From Acanthacorydalis orientalis (lineage: Eukaryota; Arthropoda; Insecta; Megaloptera; Corydalidae): DNA of 64,000 bases. The notes beneath the pieces are model-generated. The model did not search any database and was not told the origin of the DNA. It saw nothing but the letters and a program-made list of their open reading frames with translations. Made by a program: the position numbers and the translations under genes. Positions 11,523 to 22,199 of this stretch are shown here, piece after piece. The stretch is taken from positions 4,917,736-4,981,735 of the forward strand of contig CM068315.1 in the NCBI GenBank assembly GCA_034766995.1, given 5' to 3'. Numbering within the stretch: position 1 is the stretch's first letter; every line of letters starts with the position of its first letter.

Positions 11523-12095
11523 TTAGGTTGGTATAAAAAAAATTTCGGTTTTTAATTTTTGAATTCTAACCTTAATTTTTTCAATAAATGTATCATTTCA
11601 TCGTGTTTAAGTTAACATCATTTCAAAGTGTATTTTTTCGGTCTGTATTTTGGTAACAGCGACTTTGATTTTATTATTAATTTCATTTTAAATTGGGCTA
11701 TTGAATTCAATATACTAAAGGAGCAAATAAGAGTAATTTTTTGTACGAGTTCAAAACGGGTGGTAAAGCAGAAGTAACTACTAGTAAATTAAAAGATCCT
11801 TTTGGTCTGAGTACTCTTAACGAACATACGATTGCAATGGTGGTTCCAAAAATTTCGTGTTGAGGACGAGAGCTTTGAAGATGAAGGTCACAGGCATTCT
11901 TCTTCAGTTAATAACGACCAACTGAATGCATTAGTTAAAACAGAACCACGTACAACAATTCAAGACGTTGCACAAAAGTTAGGCATTTGTCATCAAACAG
12001 TTCTGGATTACTTAAAACAGCTAGAAAAATCAAAGAAGAAAATAATGTAAATGAATTTGCAGGTCATAAACCGCAATTATTTTCTACCAATCTAA
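11523..12095 (+). mobile_element. Mariner deletion derivative (HTH-only type), copy 1
   Basis: A 573-bp element starting TTAGGTTGGTATAAAAA after a TA. It ends with the inverse of TTAGATTGGTAGAAAATAA. It encodes a decayed transposase N-terminus, and the frame 11832-12050 has 'MQWWFQKFRVEDESFEDEG', 'LVKTEPRTTIQDVAQKLG' and 'TVLDYLKQLEKSKK'. This is the paired helix-turn-helix DNA-binding region of mariner transposase. Immediately after KSKK the sequence jumps to the 3' end (CATAAACCGCAATTATTTT), so the whole catalytic domain is missing. Copies at 19837 and 55992 have the same junction region. Confidence 0.85.
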
Positions 12096-12099
12096 CACT

Positions 12100-13290
12100 A
12101 CCAATAGAATAGTTACAAAGAATAATTTTTGTTAAACATGAGTAAATAACTGCATATAAATGCTTCTAAGCAACTATTAAAATTATTAATTAATGAACAA
12201 TTTTGATCTGAATAAATATTTTGGGGACGAAAAAATCATTTGTATACCTGATTTTTGTTTTTCAATAGATTATTTTAAAATTAATTATATTGACTGAAAT
12301 TGCCCCAAATAAAAATAAAACCATGAATGAAAATTATTGAAAATAGTATAGTTTTTTTTACTGAATATTTCAATTGAAAGTAAATTTGCTATAATTTTAT
12401 ATTTATAATTTAAATTCATTTTACGACACTTATAAATTCAGTCCTGGCTACATTTAAAATTATTAATTATTATTAGTAAATCCAACTAGTAATATAACAA
12501 CCAATGTGGTCAACCAGTGTAATACGTGGATAACCAAATTATCGCTCCTAAATTGAAATTTCATCTCATGTAACTAATTATACATTCATATGAATGAATT
12601 ATTAAGGATTCAATACGTTTTGTACAGCAGGTTTTGTCAATAAATGTTCGACAAACACAAATATAAAATATTAAAAATCAATTTTGCACTGATTATTACT
12701 AATTTATTTTTTAATATTTAATGCACGCTTAATTATATAAAGAAATAAATTTGAAAGACGACACGAATTAAATTTTCTAAAAATATGTTACTAAAAACAT
12801 ATTTATTTTCATCGTGAACTTTTTAAACATTTATAGACAAATATTTCTTTTAATTAATTTATTTTTCGAAATTCTTGTTTTTATTGAAAATAAGTACATT
12901 TATATAAAAATATGTTCATATAACTTTCAGTATAAGAAAAAATTCAATTAGGAATAAATTATATTGATAATATTTATAAATAAATATGTTATTAAAAATT
13001 AAATGAACTGATCAACAGTTTTTATTTTAAATACTAAATAAATGTTTTCAGAAGACATTTATTCATCAGCAAGAATGATTATTTGAAATTCATCTTCATT
13101 GATGAAAATAATTGATATTTACATAATAATCTGAAGCGAAAAGCTAAAACATGATTTTCTAATATATTTTAAATAATATTCATATGTAGTGATAATGAAC
13201 AAAGCAAGACTATAATTTTAATTTAACAAAATAATATTATTTATTTAAACTCAGATATGTAAATGAATATTAACTGATATTCTTGGTACT
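12100..13290. other. AT-rich non-coding stretch
   Basis: No recognised feature. Confidence 0.5.
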
Positions 13291-13292
13291 TT

Positions 13293-13518
13293 ATATATAA
13301 GATGATTCAATTTAGGCTTCCATATGGAAGTATTAAAAAGGGGGGCGCAGGTGTTAAGAAAAGTCATATTATTTTGTATTCAGTATTTTAGTTCAATTCA
13401 ATACTAAAATACAATTGAACTAAAATACTAAATGAGGGATAATTAAATAGGTTTTCCTTTTAATTTTTGGGTTTTTTAAATATTTTCGTGTTAAAGCTTA
13501 AGTTAAATCATCCTATAT
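13293..13518. mobile_element. Candidate MITE with imperfect terminal inverted repeats
   Basis: The left end TATAAGATGATTCAATTTA matches the inverse of the right end, which reads ATATAGGATGATTTAACTTA; both continue into AGGCTT/AAGCTT. Total length is about 226 bp with TA at the flanks. A central hairpin (17-bp perfect arms, 13381-13430) and a G-rich AAGGGGGGCGCAGG stretch lie inside. There is no coding. The superfamily is uncertain: TA flanks fit Tc1/mariner. Confidence 0.55.
13381..13430. repeat. Perfect inverted repeat (hairpin)
   Basis: Arms AGTATTTTAGTTCAATT and its exact inverse, separated by a 14-base spacer that itself contains 'AATACTAAAATA'. It sits in the middle of the candidate MITE. 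Confidence 0.85.
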
Positions 13519-13551
13519 GAAGTGAATAAATTATTTTATTTTTTTTAGGAA

Positions 13552-13905
13552 ATGAACGTTTATGAAAAAATGAACAATATTTGAATTCTCAAAATATCTT
13601 CTACTATTTTGTATAATTTTCTGCATTTATCGGATAACTGACGAATATCTTATCACAAAAAAAGATGCTGTCTTTGAGTCAATGAAGTCGTAATGCATTA
13701 TCGGACCTATTTCACCGTTTCAGCATTTTTTGCATGATTTATGTATCACAAAACGTTCTCCGAAAAGAACAAACGGTGATTTTAAATTTTAAGTCGATAC
13801 TACAAATTACTAGGATGACAAGAATATATTTTAATTTAAAGCAGAGTTATGTTAAATTCAATTTAAATATAGAGAATTAAATTTATTAATCAAAAGAAAA
13901 AGTCT
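13552..13905 (-). mobile_element. Mariner deletion derivative (C-terminal type), copy C
   Basis: Reverse-strand relative of 44517-45027. It shows CGGATAACTGACGAAT, 'TCGGACCTATTTCACCG', 'AGCATTTTTTGCATGATTTA' and then the 5'-end block near 13820-13880. The middle is shorter than in other copies, so it carries its own secondary deletion. Termini are poorly kept. Confidence 0.65.
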
Positions 13906-13909
13906 AAAA

Positions 13910-14245
13910 TCATTGCTGAAAAAATTTGAAAAAACGAAATACTAATATGGCTACTACCGGTATTTTCATAAATAGTTAAATATATTTAAATAAAAAAATA
14001 TATATTTATAGATATAATAAGGCTTTATTTTTTATTTTGGAACTTATACAAATTCTATGTACTAACTTCCAAAGAAATACTGACATATAGAAAAACCTGT
14101 TGTACATTCGTCCTCTCAATATTTTAAAAAAGCTCTATTTTTCCTTCAAAAAGAAATAGAATTTAGTTAGAGACTTATTGAAAATTGTGATAAATCAAAA
14201 AATAGTTTTTATGAATTCAGGTTCTTAAAATAATATTTTTGTTGC
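13910..14245. other. AT-rich non-coding stretch
   Basis: No feature recognised between two mariner derivatives. Confidence 0.45.
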
Positions 14246-14249
14246 AATT

Positions 14250-14743
14250 ATTATTATAAAAATTAACTCGGTGCCTTTAAATTGAATCAGTCATGACTCT
14301 GTTTTAAATTAAAATATTCTCGTCGTTTTAGAAAGTTTTAGTACCAACATTATCATATAAAAACACAATATATTTTGACAAAGCAGTTAATATAATCTCA
14401 CAAAACAGTAGTGAACTCGATGACGTTCGAAAAGCAGTATATAATTCATTGAAAACTTTTCATATTCCATTTGAAAAATGCAACCGAAGCTGTGAAAATG
14501 ATTTGTTCAGCTATGGGGGAAGGTTTTGTGATGCATAATACATGCAAAAAATGCTAAAACAGTGGAATAGGCCCAAAAATGTTTTATCAATAACTTAAAG
14601 CTGTCATCTTTTTCAACCTGGGATTCGAAAGCTAACGTGAGAGATGGAGAAAAGTTATAAAAAGTAATTGGGAATATTTTGAGGATCTTAATGTATTCAA
14701 TATTTTTGTAAACATTCATTTTCTATAAAAAATTATCGAAATT

Positions 14744-14752
<9 letters not shown>
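14250..14752 (+). mobile_element. Mariner deletion derivative (C-terminal type), copy D
   Basis: Same structure as 1802-2280. A 5' block 'CGGTGCCTTTAAATTGAATC' and CTCGTCGTTTTAG are followed by 3' transposase sequence. This copy shows the transposase tail best: the plus strand near 14540-14680 reads 'AKTVE', 'FFNLGF' and 'RERWRKVIKSNWEYFED', a typical mariner C-terminus. The right terminal repeat (AATTTGTACATA) runs into a long (TA)n array. In-frame stops are present. Confidence 0.78.

Positions 14753-14799
<47 letters not shown>
14748..14799. repeat. (TA)n microsatellite between a mariner end and a LINE end
   Basis: TA array squeezed between the right end of mariner copy D and a LINE 3'-end fragment on the other strand. 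Confidence 0.97.
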
Positions 14800-14803
<4 letters not shown>

Positions 14804-14886
14804 CATCATCAGCCTCTGTCAATCTACTTCTGGGTAGGCCTCTTCTATGATTTTCCATTTTGTACGATTGAATGCCTCTTTATTTC
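14799..14886 (-). mobile_element. LINE 3'-end fragment
   Basis: On the minus strand the sequence codes 'RTKWKIIEEAYPEVD', a stop, then a GATGATGATT tail. An ORF2-type C-terminus with W...EEAY...D just before a (TGA)n-like 3' tail is typical of insect non-LTR retrotransposons that end in short tandem repeats. A second copy is at 37018-37160. 5'-truncated to under 100 bp. Confidence 0.65.
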
Positions 14887-14893
14887 TCTCTCT

Positions 14894-14930
<37 letters not shown>
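14894..14930. repeat. (TC)n/(TA)n microsatellite
   Basis: Short CTCTCT run followed by a TA array. Confidence 0.93.
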
Positions 14931-14931
<1 letters not shown>

Positions 14932-14934
14932 GAT

Positions 14935-15329
14935 AATGTATTATAAAGGGAGGTTGATATAATTTTACATTTACATATTGGCTAATGGTAATACTAATGA
15001 TGATAAATTATACTAATGTTAACAGTAATAGTAATTTTATTATGTATATAAAATGATTGAAGGTAGAGGTGCTAATACATTTCATGAATAGTTTGAGTTA
15101 ATTTATTGACAAAGGTAAACGCTCATAATGTAATATTCGGTTTCATGTCACAAAATATACTTTTTACTTCGTATATATTGTATTGTCGTAGAAAACGTTA
15201 GATAATTGATTTCTTTGAGTATATTTTAAATATGCTTATACTACGAGCACACTAATATATAAATATAGACTTGATTCATATTGATTTGATTTTGTATACC
15301 ACAAACATATCAAATCCTTTTAATTTAGT

Positions 15330-15330
<1 letters not shown>
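14935..15330. other. AT-rich non-coding stretch
   Basis: No feature recognised. Confidence 0.5.

Positions 15331-15331
<1 letters not shown>

Positions 15332-15364
<33 letters not shown>
15332..15364. repeat. (TA)n microsatellite
   Basis: Uninterrupted TA array. Confidence 0.95.
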
Positions 15365-15365
<1 letters not shown>

Positions 15366-15650
15366 CTTATACTTTTTCACATTATTTTAAAATTTCATGT
15401 TAAGCCGTTTTACATACATTCCTAAAAAAACATATAGATTGTCATATGTAAATTAGTGAAGAAATATGTTTTGAAAGTAATTTATTATATTTAATTAAAT
15501 GTTTGCAGGCACATTCTAATATTCAAATAAAAAAAGATAAATAGAACTACTTAACTTCGTCTCTTAAGATTTCTATCTGTATGAATTCATGTAAAAATAT
15601 TTTAATATTTTTCAAAAATTTTTTGTATTAAGAAATTCTCTCAATATGAA

Positions 15651-15696
15651 TCTCTCTCTCTCTATATATATTTATATTAATATATATATATATATA

Positions 15697-15743
<47 letters not shown>

Positions 15744-15752
15744 ATACATATA
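15651..15752. repeat. Compound (TC)n-(TA)n-(TTTA) microsatellite
   Basis: CTCTCTCTCT leads into TA blocks broken by TTTATTTA units. Confidence 0.93.
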
Positions 15753-15754
15753 TT

Positions 15755-16200
15755 AATATATTGTTACAGAAAACAGAAAATTAATAATACAATGTCTGAA
15801 TTTATTTGTATCCAAAATTGACTTTATTAATTATAAAACGAAACTTAAAAGAGTATTAATAATTCATCAAATTTCAATAAATTATTTTATATAACTGAAA
15901 TTGTACATTTATTTTAATTTAAATAATTTTTTGGTATCAATTAACATAAATTAAAAATTTAATTTAACTGTAATAAGAATTTGCTCGAAATATAAACATT
16001 AATATATTTTTTTCTGTTTCAGGTGAGTGATTGAAAATTATTCTTGGTAAGATTACTTTATTATTCACAATTTAACTTTCGTATGACGTTTTTCCTATGA
16101 TCTATATGAATCATATTTGGATCTATATGATTTGCATAACCTCTTTCTCCAAAGTAACTCAGTAGCTTATATAGTTTATTAGGTTTTATGTTTCTGAGTT

Positions 16201-16240
<40 letters not shown>

Positions 16241-16600
16241 ATTACCATAACTTGTTTATGAAAATGTAACAAAAAATATAATCGAACGATTAAATTGATA
16301 TTACTTTTATATTTTATATGAGAAATATTCTTTTTATTATATATATATATATAGATTATTGATAATTAGACTACAGGTTATTGATAATTCTGTTATCAAT
16401 TTGGAATTTTATGATAATTCTTTTTAGTGGTTTTTATTATGTAGAAAAATTATAAAAGTCTCTTATTAAAATTCTTTTTAGTATAAATACACATCTAGTT
16501 TAATAAAATTCTTATTTGTGAACAATAAATTATTTTTATTTTATTAAATTATTATCCCATTCATTAAAAAAAATAATTATTTTTCATAAACGGTATAGAA
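15755..16600. other. AT-rich stretch with short (TA)n arrays
   Basis: TA arrays at 16201-16236 and 16338-16355. Near 16375-16410 a GATTATTGATAATT motif is repeated imperfectly. No gene recognised. Confidence 0.5.
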
Positions 16601-16639
16601 TTTTTTTAATAGTTTTGCTGGCTTCCTATTGGTATCTAT

Positions 16640-17240
16640 ATTTAAAACACCGTTAATCGATATTCGACTTACTAACGTGTTCTAATCAATAAAAGCCGTG
16701 ACTGCAGCTTGTGTGTGCATAAAAATAAACAGTTTAAATATGTAAATTGGAACGACTACACAGCCATTAATTATTTATAATCAAGGAATAGTAGTGAACG
16801 TGACTGTTGCTATTCGTACATAACAGTTTCATAGTGTGCAAAGGTTCGTCGGTCCGATGAGAATACTACAAGGCTGAGAAGAGCCCACAGCCGGGCCTTC
16901 CATCATCCAACTGCTACGTATGTGCCATACACCTGCCCCGTCGCGATCGATTCATCGTCAGAACTTATAATTTATTCCCTGCAGGCTACGTGCCAGCTCT
17001 CCTGTGCTGCAGCGCACTCCTCCTGTAACACATCGTCGGGCAAACTTGCTAAAGCGAGGAATTTTCTATCAGCCATTTTTATTGACATCCGTTTTTCAGT
17101 TCAATGAATTTGTGGCAAGCGTGCGTGCGTATTTGTTTGTGTGTATGTGCAATGTTATGTATGTATGTGTTGTGTTCTTCGTCATATTGGATATTTGATA
17201 AAACTCGTTTATGGTAACCACCGCTGGCAAAATGATAGAA
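16640..17240. other. GC/CpG-richer island 3
   Basis: About 600 bp of mixed composition with many CpGs around 16830-17060, including TCGCGATCGATTCATCG. Frames of 60-90 codons on both strands (16922-17107, 17004-17198, 17079-17345 reverse) have no recognisable domains. No transposon signature. Candidate promoter, enhancer or non-coding exon. Confidence 0.42.
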
Positions 17241-17244
17241 TACC

Positions 17245-18075
17245 GACGCGTAATTAGAGTTGGAAAAAAGTAGACGCCATGTAAGTTTCGAATAAATATA
17301 TTTATATATTTTTCTTTTTCGTTTTTCCGTCTGTAACGTATTCATTACAGTTTCAGTGAATGTAATATAGTGGTGGAAATATTAACGAACCGAGAACTAT
17401 TGCATTGGCTTCGTTTCTATGTAACGTGGTTTACGATAAAATTGTCTCTTTCATTTTTGTATCACACTAGATGCAAGAATACTCTTATTTCTTTCATTTT
17501 TTTAACATATCCACTCTTAAATATTATACTTGCCCAGTTTTGTACTATTCATTTTCGACTGAAGTACATATTGAGATCAAAAAAAAAAAATAAATTAACT
17601 ATTTATATGTCTTATGTAGAATCTGAAATAAATTTAAATTAAGAAATGTAAATGAAGATAAGAATACTATCGGTTGTTATTTTTCATATATTAAGATTTT
17701 ATTTTATTCATATATATTTTTTAATTATTTATAAAACAGCTAAAAATCTCTTAATCTCTTCCTAACTGACTATTAGCCAAAAACTTGTCTTATTTTCCAA
17801 CTTTTCTTTTTTCCATCTGCATCGATTAATTTAAAATGAAGTGATGTTTAATTTTCGAAATTGAAAACGAACAAATAAACGAAAATAAAATATGACATTT
17901 TCGGTTTTTTTTGATAGAAGTAAATAATAATTATAGTCAATCGTTTGAATAATAGATTACAAATAAGAGCGTCAGAAGTTAGAGATTGTATTTCTATATT
18001 TAACTGCAAATAAATGGGTTTGTATTCGGATCATGAAAAGATGAGTTGGATTTGATAAAGAATGATATTAAATTC
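17245..18075. other. AT-rich non-coding stretch
   Basis: No recognised feature. The 90-codon frame at 17370-17642 has no family resemblance. Confidence 0.45.
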
Positions 18076-18077
18076 AA

Positions 18078-18080
<3 letters not shown>

Positions 18081-18144
<64 letters not shown>

Positions 18145-18152
18145 ATATATAT
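18081..18152. repeat. (TA)n microsatellite with GT-rich end
   Basis: Long TA array with a TGTGTGTG interruption near its right end. Confidence 0.97.
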
Positions 18153-18154
18153 AA

Positions 18155-18775
18155 TATTTAATTTTCTAAACAACATTTTATTATATTTGAATTAATATTG
18201 CTATTTTCGAATGTTTTAACCACATTTTGACGATAACTTGCCAAATAATTTGTTAAAATGCATCTTAATTTACATTTTATGTCTGATTGTTCAGCTTGAT
18301 TTTCATAACACACTCAGCAATATTTGCCCTAAATCGTCTTAGCTAACATCTACTATTCTATATTTATGCAAAGGGTTTATATTATTATTTATTAGACAGA
18401 CGGTTAAAAATATGTATTATATTTATTTACACTATAAACGTTTCAATAAATGCAATCTTTATAAATGAAATCAAAAGGATAACATTCCATCCTTAAGTAT
18501 AGAAATAAGGCTAAATTCTTTGGTTAGCTCAGTGTGCATTAAGTGCAATATTAACATTCAAATATAGATCGGTTTTAGAAACAGGCTCTGCGTTCCTTCA
18601 CTATCTAGTTTTGACACAGTGGTTAAATACAGTTTAGCAATCAGGCGCTAATGATCTTTGTTGTTGATGTACGTTTTAATTCAAAATAACTAACTCAGTT
18701 TTTTACATGAATTATTTTCCAACACACAACCTACAAAAATTTTTCTGCTCGAACATCTCTCCATATTTAAAAATT
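18155..18775. other. AT-rich non-coding stretch
   Basis: No recognised feature upstream of the second R1 copy. Confidence 0.45.
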
Positions 18776-18779
18776 AGTC

Positions 18780-19345
18780 CCGTAAACACTTTTTGGAAAT
18801 TTTATTCGTGTTCTGATTGGCTGATAGAAATCACGTGGTCTTTGTTCTCATTGGTTGACATCAGTCACATGTATGCAGCTCTCTTGCCGTGTACAACGAA
18901 AGAGGATACACGATTTCAGTGTAAAACTGATTTATTCAAAATATTGCACTCACTGAAACTGTAGAGTAAAAAAATTGTTACACATTTTTACATTATAGTT
19001 TGTTGTTAATTTTTATAAACTTTTCCAATATACATTTTATGATTGACAATTAACGCAGATTATAATTTGTTAATTTCTGTTATCTGTTAGGGGATGGTTA
19101 GTTGGTTATTGGGGTTTTAGGGCGCTTCGGCAGCTAATGTCATTAGCGCTCGTATTTGTTAGGGGAGAGCGGGCGTCAGAGAGCGGAGGTGGATGAGTGC
19201 AGCAAACAAAGGGCAGAGAGAATAATTATTTATCATGTTTGATTGTTACTTATGCGCGTTTCCATAGTAATGTGCCATTATCATCATAGTGTCAACGTAT
19301 AGAGAAACCTAGGGATACATAAAAAGAGATTTTTCTGTAACTTAG
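18780..19345 (+). repeat. Dispersed repeat R1, copy 2 (longest, joined to R2)
   Basis: Carries the full R1 landmark series: ATTGG motifs 34 bp apart with ATCACGTGGTCTTTGTTC between them, then CACATG, ACGATTTCAGTGTAAAACTG, 'TTTGTTGTTAATTTTTATAAA' and ACGCAGAT. The G-rich end is partly duplicated: TGTTAGGGGA occurs at about 19085 and again near 19160, with an AGCGC...GCGCT segment between. GTCAGAGAGC then follows, as in the reverse copy at 34 kb. R2 follows at 19355, so this is the best template for the whole element. Confidence 0.72.
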
Positions 19346-19354
19346 CGCTTTGAA

Positions 19355-19510
19355 CTTGATAGTATCGCCATCTAAATGTGCATAATCAGTAATCAAAAAT
19401 GATAAATAATGATTATTGGATATTTTCGAACAGAAATTTTTTTGGATTTGGACAGAAACTTTTACAATTTGTAGATCGAAAAAGAATTAATTTATGAAAT
19501 ATTTACTATT
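19355..19510 (+). repeat. Dispersed repeat R2, copy 2
   Basis: Contains ATCGCCATCTAAATGTGC, 'ATAATCAGTAATCAAAAAT' and a trailing 'ATTAATTTATGAAATATTTA', matching the window start and 57961-58010. It directly follows R1. Confidence 0.62.
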
Positions 19511-19514
19511 TACT

Positions 19515-19832
19515 GTAGTTACGTGATTTACTCCTATCTGAAGCTCTGATTGGTAAAAGATATCGAGATTTATAGCTGCTATTTTGTAAACTCCTTTTCT
19601 TTGTAACGTTTTAAATATGTTTTTAAAATGAATCGATCTCATCACAAACCTGAATGTCTATTCCATGTGTATGTATCATCTGTGTTCGAAAATTATATTC
19701 TACTTATTACACTGTAATGAAAAACTCCATCAAATTAACTCCATGTTAACAAATTCTTAAAAACATAGTATTTACTCTTTTTTAAGTTGAGATCTAGAGT
19801 GTAAACATGTGAGAGGGTATATGTGTGTGTGC
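19515..19832. other. AT-rich stretch, no feature seen
   Basis: A TGTGTGTGTG run sits at about 19820. Nothing else recognised. Confidence 0.4.
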
Positions 19833-19836
19833 AATA

Positions 19837-20405
19837 TTATGTTGGTAGAAAAATAATTGCGGTTTATGACCTTAAAATTCATGTACATTCACAGCTTTTT
19901 TGATTTTCCTAGCTGTTTTAAGTGGACCAGAACTATTGGATGACTAACGTCTAACTTTTGTGCAAGCTCTCGAATTGTGCATGGTTCTGATTCAACTAAC
20001 ACCTTCAGTTGATCGTGATGAACTGAAAAATAATGCCCGAGAACTTCTTCATCTTCAAGGCTCTCGTACATAGCAAGACATTTTTAGAACCACCATTGCA
20101 TCGTAGTTCCCTTAACAGTGCCCACACCAAAAGCATCGTTTAGTTTATGAGCAGTTCTGCTCATTTACCACCCGTTTTGAACTCATATAAAACAATTTCT
20201 CTTATTTGCTTCTTTTCCACTTTTAATTAAATAGCCCAATTTGAAGCAACATTGAAAATAAAACCAAAATCGATGTTACCAAAATACAGACCGAAAAAGG
20301 TACTTTAAAATGATATTAACATGAATACGATGAAATGACATTCATTGAAAAAAATAAGGTTTGAGGCCAGAAAACACAAATGCTATTATTTTCCTACCAA
20401 CCTAA
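19837..20405 (-). mobile_element. Mariner deletion derivative (HTH-only type), copy 2
   Basis: 569 bp with a TA on each side (19835-19836, 20406-20407). Ends are TTATGTTGGTAGAAAAATAA and the inverse of TTAGGTTGGTAGGAAAATAA. On the minus strand the transposase N-terminus can be followed through an 'YEFKTGGK' segment and MQWWF (interrupted by a stop) into the frame 19889-20071. That frame shows 'ESLEDEE', 'VLVESEPCTIRELAQKLDVS' and 'VLVHLKQLGKSKKL'. The sequence then passes directly to the 3' end. The catalytic domain is absent. Confidence 0.87.
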
Positions 20406-20521
20406 TATAAATAGAATAGCTGCTCGTCTTTAATCTCTTATTATAATCTTCTTCCAATTATAATGTGATAATATATTTCTCGGATAAATGTATATTTTAC
20501 ACACACACATACATAACATGG

Positions 20522-20525
<4 letters not shown>
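20406..20525. other. Short spacer with (CA)n
   Basis: ACACACACAT run at about 20500-20512 just before the next TA array. Confidence 0.6.

Positions 20526-20566
<41 letters not shown>
20526..20566. repeat. (TA)n microsatellite
   Basis: Uninterrupted TA array. Confidence 0.97.
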
Positions 20567-20568
<2 letters not shown>

Positions 20569-20855
20569 ATTACAAATGTAAAGATTTACATTTTTCTGTC
20601 ATACTTGCCGTTTTGTGAAATATTCGTTTCGTATTTATACCTACAGGGTAAAAATCATATCAACGCTACGTAAATACTCAGCATCTAATTACACTGTACA
20701 TTTCGAATATATTTCTTTGGGCGGTCGTATCAAACAGTGCAAATAAAGAAAAATATACATATATGAGTAAACCCCAGAGTACGTCTACTTTTTCCACATC
20801 AAATGCGGTATGGTAAATTATATTAGTATACTTAATATACGATAGCACATACATG

Positions 20856-20861
<6 letters not shown>

Positions 20862-20898
<37 letters not shown>

Positions 20899-20900
20899 TA
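20862..20900. repeat. (TA)n microsatellite
   Basis: TA array after a CACACA start. Confidence 0.96.
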
Positions 20901-20904
20901 TAGA

Positions 20905-22190
20905 CGTGTATGTATGTATATATTCTTAAAAAGATAGAAGTATTACAAATTACGACGCGTATTTATATTCGAGTAGTATTAGTTTTCATTAAAATAAGTT
21001 GTATTTAATAATAAGAGGGTTCTCTCTATTTTCATATAAAAAAAACCTTCATATTTGATTTACAAACTATATTTTATTCTCTTGGGATATGGTACACTGG
21101 ATAATAATCTCAACTTCTCTACTGATAGTTTTTGCTAGTGGCAATAATTTCAAAGTAAATACAATCAATCAATTAACTGTAACAATTTTCGACTTAGTAC
21201 TTTTCTAGCTACTTTTATATTTATAATTTAATTTTGATGGTTGTTTTTGTTGCAGTTTGATATGAACTTTTTATGGTCCCTAGAGATTTTTTCTATATTT
21301 TTTAATAAATTAATTTTGTTAATAACGTTAGAGATAATAATTATATGACTGTTTAGGATAAATTAGATCACTTATCAGATATATTTACTCTAGAAAAAAA
21401 ACTGTCAGTTATTGAAAAATCAACGTATTTAAAATTCCCTGCTTTAATCTTGTTCTGATAGCACAAATATCAAACAGAACTCTTTCCGATATATAAGGTT
21501 GCTATTTATTTTAAACTCGGATGCTCTTATTGAAAATAAAATATTTACCTATGAAATTCGAGATTTGAATACAGTTAGTCTAATCGATTCTCATACTTCA
21601 ATTAGTCTTTTTGTAAAATTCATTTTATAACAGATTTTTATCAAGTGATTTAAATGTAGTGACTCTTCTGTAAATAGTTTATTTCAATAATTGAAATTTA
21701 TTTCATTGAATAAATATTTTTTGTGACTACAATTACAGACTATTTTATTAAGATTTAATTATTTAGGACTATTTGATTATGTTACAAAAGTATATATGTA
21801 TGTATATATATATATATATATACTTTCCATTAAAAAAAATCATTTTTAAAAGATATCTAAATGGTATTATAAACAGAGTTTATCAATTTTTATTTAAAAT
21901 TTAAAATAAGTGATTATTTGAGGAATTGAAAAGTGTTGTATGTTTTTCATATAAAATCTTATTTTCATAAATATAGTAAATGCAGATTAATACATATATA
22001 AAACACCTATGTTTGTTGTTATTAACATTATATATTCCTGAATTTTTAGACTAGAATATATGTTGTTTTTTATTTATAATATAATTGTATAAAAGTATTA
22101 ATGAGTATAAAATTCGATACTATTTTTTTTTAAGGAAAAAAATACACAGTGGAAAATATTCTGTTCAATATACGAGTTTAAATATATATT
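20905..22190. other. AT-rich non-coding stretch
   Basis: Includes a (TA)n array at 21794-21822. No gene, RNA or transposon end recognised. Confidence 0.5.
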
Positions 22191-22199
22191 CTTAAATAG

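Noticed and set aside
14507..14719. 70-codon minus-strand frame
   Set aside because: Antisense to the plus-strand mariner C-terminus (RWRKVIKSNWEYFED).
18707..18964. 85-codon frame as a gene
   Set aside because: It covers repeat R1, and the other R1 copies do not keep the frame open.
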